From an uncultured Kordia sp. (GTDB taxonomy: Bacteria > Bacteroidota > Bacteroidia > Flavobacteriales > Flavobacteriaceae), in contig CAJXHW010000006.1 of NCBI GenBank assembly GCA_913054565.1, forward strand, positions 1 to 17,470: a stretch of DNA of 17,470 nucleotides, read 5' to 3'. Positions 14,828 through 17,470 of the stretch are shown here, piece after piece; positions within the stretch are counted from its first letter, which is position 1; every line of letters starts with the position of its first letter. Below the pieces are notes generated by a model, which did not search any database, had not been told where the DNA came from, and saw only the letters and a program-made list of their open reading frames with translations. The translations under genes were made by a program, and so were the position numbers.

Positions 14828-15892
14828 ATGAAAATAATACAAGTCATAGATAAACTAGCAGTTGGAGGCGCAGAACGTGTAGCTGTAGATTTATCGGTAT
14901 TACTTTCACAAAATAAGGAGGTATCTGTCGCTTTTCTATGTTTGCTTGAACCGTCAATTCTTGACAAAGAGTTATTGGAGGCAAACATACCGGTTAATTA
15001 TTTAAAACGACAAAATAAATACAACCCGTTTACAGTATATAAACTGTATAAAATTCTTAACAACTATGACATCGTTCATGTGCATTCTCGTCATGTGTTA
15101 CGCTATGTTGGTTTGTTGTTATTTCCAATGTTTAAAAGAAAGTTTAAACTTGTTTTTCATGATCATTATGGTCAAATAGATACCGATACTTCTGTGTCAA
15201 AATATGTAAAGTTCTGTATAAAAAAATCAGCTGCTTATATAGGTGTGAGCAAGTCTTTAACTACATGGGCGGTTAAAAATCAGCTGAATGCAAAGGTAAC
15301 TTTGTTAAGTAATATTGTAAGGTTACAAAAGGAGCAGATATTGAAGACGTCAAAAGGAACTCTTGTAGCCATTGGTAATTTTAGACCTCAGAAAAATTAT
15401 GAGTTTTTATGCCATTTATTATCGGCGTTACCAGAGCATATCACACTAGATATCTATGGGAATAGTGTAGATAATGAGTATTATACTAAAATAGTAGACC
15501 TAGTGACAGAACTAAATATAACGTCACGTGTAAACATTATAGTTGGAGAGAATTCACCGCAAAAGTTACTTTGTAATTACAAATTGGCTGTACATTGTGC
15601 AGAGTCAGAAACCGGCCCTCTTGTTGCTATTGAATATTTATCGCAAGAATTGCCAGTTATCATGTATCAAACTGGTGAAGTAGCTGAAACAATATCAGCA
15701 TACTCTTCAGAATTGCTAATGAATGATTTTGAGATTTCCAATTGGGTCTCAATGATAGAACTGTTATTAACTGACAATTCAAAACGAGTTGCTTTTAGTA
15801 AATTGGGAAAGAAAATATATGAAGAGCAATATTCAGAAGAAAATTACACTCAAAAATGTCTAGATATATACCAACATATTCTAAACTCTTAG
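14828..15892 (+). CDS. GT4-family glycosyltransferase
   Basis: A 354-residue GT-B enzyme. The N-terminal domain shows the glycine-rich signature of GT4 enzymes, VGGAERVAVDL (from residue 12), then DIVHVHSRHVLRYVG near 80. The donor domain opens with LVAIGNFRPQKNYEFL (from about 180) and has E261 and E269 in ESETGPLVAIEYLSQELPV, a variant with P and L in the spacer. I start it at ATG 14828, one base after the previous stop. An in-frame ATG at 14795 lies inside the acetyltransferase gene and would add eleven residues that do not look like a beta strand. Its stop overlaps the next gene by 37 bases. Sugar unknown. Confidence 0.9.
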   Translation: MKIIQVIDKLAVGGAERVAVDLSVLLSQNKEVSVAFLCLLEPSILDKELLEANIPVNYLKRQNKYNPFTVYKLYKILNNYDIVHVHSRHVLRYVGLLLFPMFKRKFKLVFHDHYGQIDTDTSVSKYVKFCIKKSAAYIGVSKSLTTWAVKNQLNAKVTLLSNIVRLQKEQILKTSKGTLVAIGNFRPQKNYEFLCHLLSALPEHITLDIYGNSVDNEYYTKIVDLVTELNITSRVNIIVGENSPQKLLCNYKLAVHCAESETGPLVAIEYLSQELPVIMYQTGEVAETISAYSSELLMNDFEISNWVSMIELLLTDNSKRVAFSKLGKKIYEEQYSEENYTQKCLDIYQHILNS

Positions 15893-16998
15893 TGGTTTCA
15901 GACACGAGTATGTGTCAAGATAAAGATAACCAATATGCATTTGGCCCTGTTGTAAAAGAGCTAGAGGCTTTAACGACTTTTAAAACAATTGTTTGGATAG
16001 GGTTTAACCGAGGAGGTATTGGACAAAATAAGTCTTTAGTACAACTAAAAAAAGGAAACATCAAGTTGATTTTACTGCCTTCAAGTGGAGGGCATAATGT
16101 TTTACATAAGGCCTTTGTTCTGTTGTTATATCCTTTATATTGTTTTGTTATTTTAAAAGAAGTACTATCATCAAAATACATACATGTAAGAGCGCCTTCA
16201 AATCCAGCTGTAATAACAATGGTTTTATCGTGGTGTTTTCCGACCAAGAAATTTTGGTTTAAATATGCAGGAAATTGGGTAGGGGAAGCGTCTTGGTTTT
16301 ACAAATGTCAACGGAAGTTGCTAAAGTATCTAGGAGCAAATTCTAAAGTAACTGTAAATGGCAATTGGGAAAATCAGTCCAAACACATTCTTGCCTTTGA
16401 AAATCCATGTTTAAATCAAACGGATAGAATTAACGGTCAGCACATATGTGAACAAAAGAAGATGTCTGATAAAATAAATTACTGCTTTGTAGGCGGAATG
16501 AATACCAATAAAGGAGTCGATAAAATTATCGAGGTGTTAGAGACGATGGCTAAAAATGACAAATTTGGGACGTTCCATATAGTTGGTGGAGGAGAGCTGC
16601 TTGAGCCATTACAACTTAAGGCAAAGACATTTTCTCATAAAGTTGTATTTCATGGGTTTTTAGCTAAAGATGACATATGTGAAGTTTACGAAAAATGCCA
16701 TTATATTGTTCTGCCATCAAAAAGTGAAGGGTTTCCTAAAGTTATAGGAGAAGCAATGAACTATGGCTGTGTGCCAATTGTTTCTGATATTTCATGTATA
16801 GGGCAGTATGTACAACATAACACAAACGGCTTGTTAATTCATCCAATAACCACACAACAATTACAAGAGCAATTAATGACGTCACTGTTTATAGAACAAA
16901 AACAGTTTAAAACAATGATGATGTACAATTATAATCTAGCAGAAAAATTTACATATGAATATTACGAAGAGAGAATAGTTAACGATATTTTTAATTAG
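15856..16998 (+). CDS. GT4-family glycosyltransferase
   Basis: A 380-residue GT-B enzyme. The first strand KLLVVSDTS begins at residue 10. A hydrophobic region near 85-105 (FVLLLYPLYCFVILKEVL) may be a membrane-contact helix; it is followed by YIHVRAPSNPAV. The donor domain begins with NYCFVGGMNTNKGVDKI (from about 208), with HIVGGGEL and FHGFLAKDDI, then E291 and E299 (SEGFPKVIGEAMNYG), and NGLLIHP. The ATG at 15856 overlaps the end of the previous gene by 37 bases. The next ATG (M19) would delete the first strand, so the overlap is most likely real. A 22-base gap separates it from the membrane protein downstream. Confidence 0.88.
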   Translation: MSRYIPTYSKLLVVSDTSMCQDKDNQYAFGPVVKELEALTTFKTIVWIGFNRGGIGQNKSLVQLKKGNIKLILLPSSGGHNVLHKAFVLLLYPLYCFVILKEVLSSKYIHVRAPSNPAVITMVLSWCFPTKKFWFKYAGNWVGEASWFYKCQRKLLKYLGANSKVTVNGNWENQSKHILAFENPCLNQTDRINGQHICEQKKMSDKINYCFVGGMNTNKGVDKIIEVLETMAKNDKFGTFHIVGGGELLEPLQLKAKTFSHKVVFHGFLAKDDICEVYEKCHYIVLPSKSEGFPKVIGEAMNYGCVPIVSDISCIGQYVQHNTNGLLIHPITTQQLQEQLMTSLFIEQKQFKTMMMYNYNLAEKFTYEYYEERIVNDIFN

Positions 16999-17020
16999 AA
17001 TTTGTTTACTTTTGAAAAAT

Positions 17021-17470
17021 ATGAGTCAACTCAAAAATAATAATAAAGAATTGTTATTGATTGCACTACATGCTCTAATCGGGTTTGTAGTGTTTTTATT
17101 TAGACCAAGTTCGGTAGTTATTAATTTATTAATGATGGCTATTTTGTTTGTATATATATTCAAATCAAAGCATAAAACATTTGCTATATTAGTGTCTTGT
17201 GCATATGTTTCCTCTAGCGATGTGTTTTTTAGAATGACCAAAGGGTTAGTGTTTTATGAGTTACATAAATACCTACTTATAGCTTTTGTAATCATTGGCT
17301 TTTGTTATGAATTGCATAAAACAAAAGGTGGAGTATATGTTATATACATGCTTCTGCTGTTATTTGGTATAGCTTTTACAGATTATAATATAGTAGAAAG
17401 TGCAAGGAAAATGATAGCGTTTAATTTAGGGGGGCCAATATCCTTAGGAATGGTTGCTTTGTATTGTTAT
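17021..17470 (+). CDS. Polytopic membrane protein, likely polysaccharide polymerase (Wzy-like), 3' truncated by window
   Basis: The first 150 codons of a gene that continues past the window. The product is very hydrophobic. Likely membrane segments fall at about 11-27 (LLLIALHALIGFVVFLF), 34-50 (VVINLLMMAILFVYIF), 54-65, 82-99 (KYLLIAFVIIGFCYE) and 105-120 (VYVIYMLLLLFGIAF), and a further one starts at 137 with GGPISLGMVALY. Polymerases and ligases of O-antigen and exopolysaccharide systems vary too much in sequence to identify from this. Their size, the many transmembrane helices, the place after a set of glycosyltransferase genes, and the N-x-G-G-P motif entering a helix all fit. A flippase is the main alternative. 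The ATG is 22 bases after the preceding stop. No other frame is competitive. Confidence 0.65.
   Translation, partial: MSQLKNNNKELLLIALHALIGFVVFLFRPSSVVINLLMMAILFVYIFKSKHKTFAILVSCAYVSSSDVFFRMTKGLVFYELHKYLLIAFVIIGFCYELHKTKGGVYVIYMLLLLFGIAFTDYNIVESARKMIAFNLGGPISLGMVALYCY

Noticed and set aside
15915..16247. 110-codon minus-strand frame
   Set aside because: Antisense to a GT4 gene with clear donor-domain motifs.
1..17470. tRNA, rRNA or riboswitch
   Set aside because: I looked through the intergenic stretches and found no cloverleaf pattern, rRNA-like sequence or known riboswitch core.

Overview
The window is AT-rich and reads like a chromosome segment from a marine-type member of the Bacteroidota, probably Flavobacteriaceae. 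Reasons for this: the genes are packed head to tail with TTG and GTG starts and no clear Shine-Dalgarno sequences, and one promoter fits the Bacteroidota consensus (TTG, about 20 nt, TAnnTTTG). One hypothetical protein has a Flavobacteriia-type N-terminus. The taxonomy is inferred from style only.

Almost all of the DNA is a surface polysaccharide locus (exopolysaccharide, capsule or O-antigen type) on the plus strand. Left block (3-5653): the C-terminal end of a polysaccharide pyruvyl transferase reading frame, interrupted by an in-frame stop, then five putative glycosyltransferases (three GT-B/GT4-type, one divergent GT-B-like, one GT-A enzyme with a DSD motif). This block ends at a hairpin plus T-run. 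Right block (8257-17470): an asparagine-synthetase-like amidotransferase without its glutaminase half, two GT4 enzymes, an exostosin-like enzyme, a GT2 enzyme with a long N-terminal extension, a serine-acetyltransferase-like O-acetyltransferase, two more GT4 enzymes, and the start of a polytopic membrane protein that looks like a polysaccharide polymerase. Genes in each block overlap or are separated by a few bases, which suggests two operons.

Between the blocks lies about 2.6 kb of different character (5654-8256). It holds two 252-bp direct repeats that differ at one base, each with nested inverted repeats. These sit between what look like the two halves of a REP-like palindrome. Next come a strong minus-strand terminator, a minus-strand gene for a 249-aa protein of unknown function, and a group of tiny open frames. 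These frames surround a four-unit 11-bp direct-repeat array and end in a 68-aa probable DNA-binding protein. A promoter overlapping a dyad then restarts the polysaccharide operon at 8257.

Working together, the eleven putative glycosyltransferases would build a long, branched repeat unit. The acetyltransferase, and possibly the amidotransferase-like protein, would decorate it, and the membrane protein at the right edge would polymerise it. The initiating sugar-phosphate transferase, flippase and chain-length/export genes are not in the window. The points most worth a second look are the insertion-like region at 5654-8256, the broken pyruvyl transferase, and the glutaminase-less AsnB-like protein.
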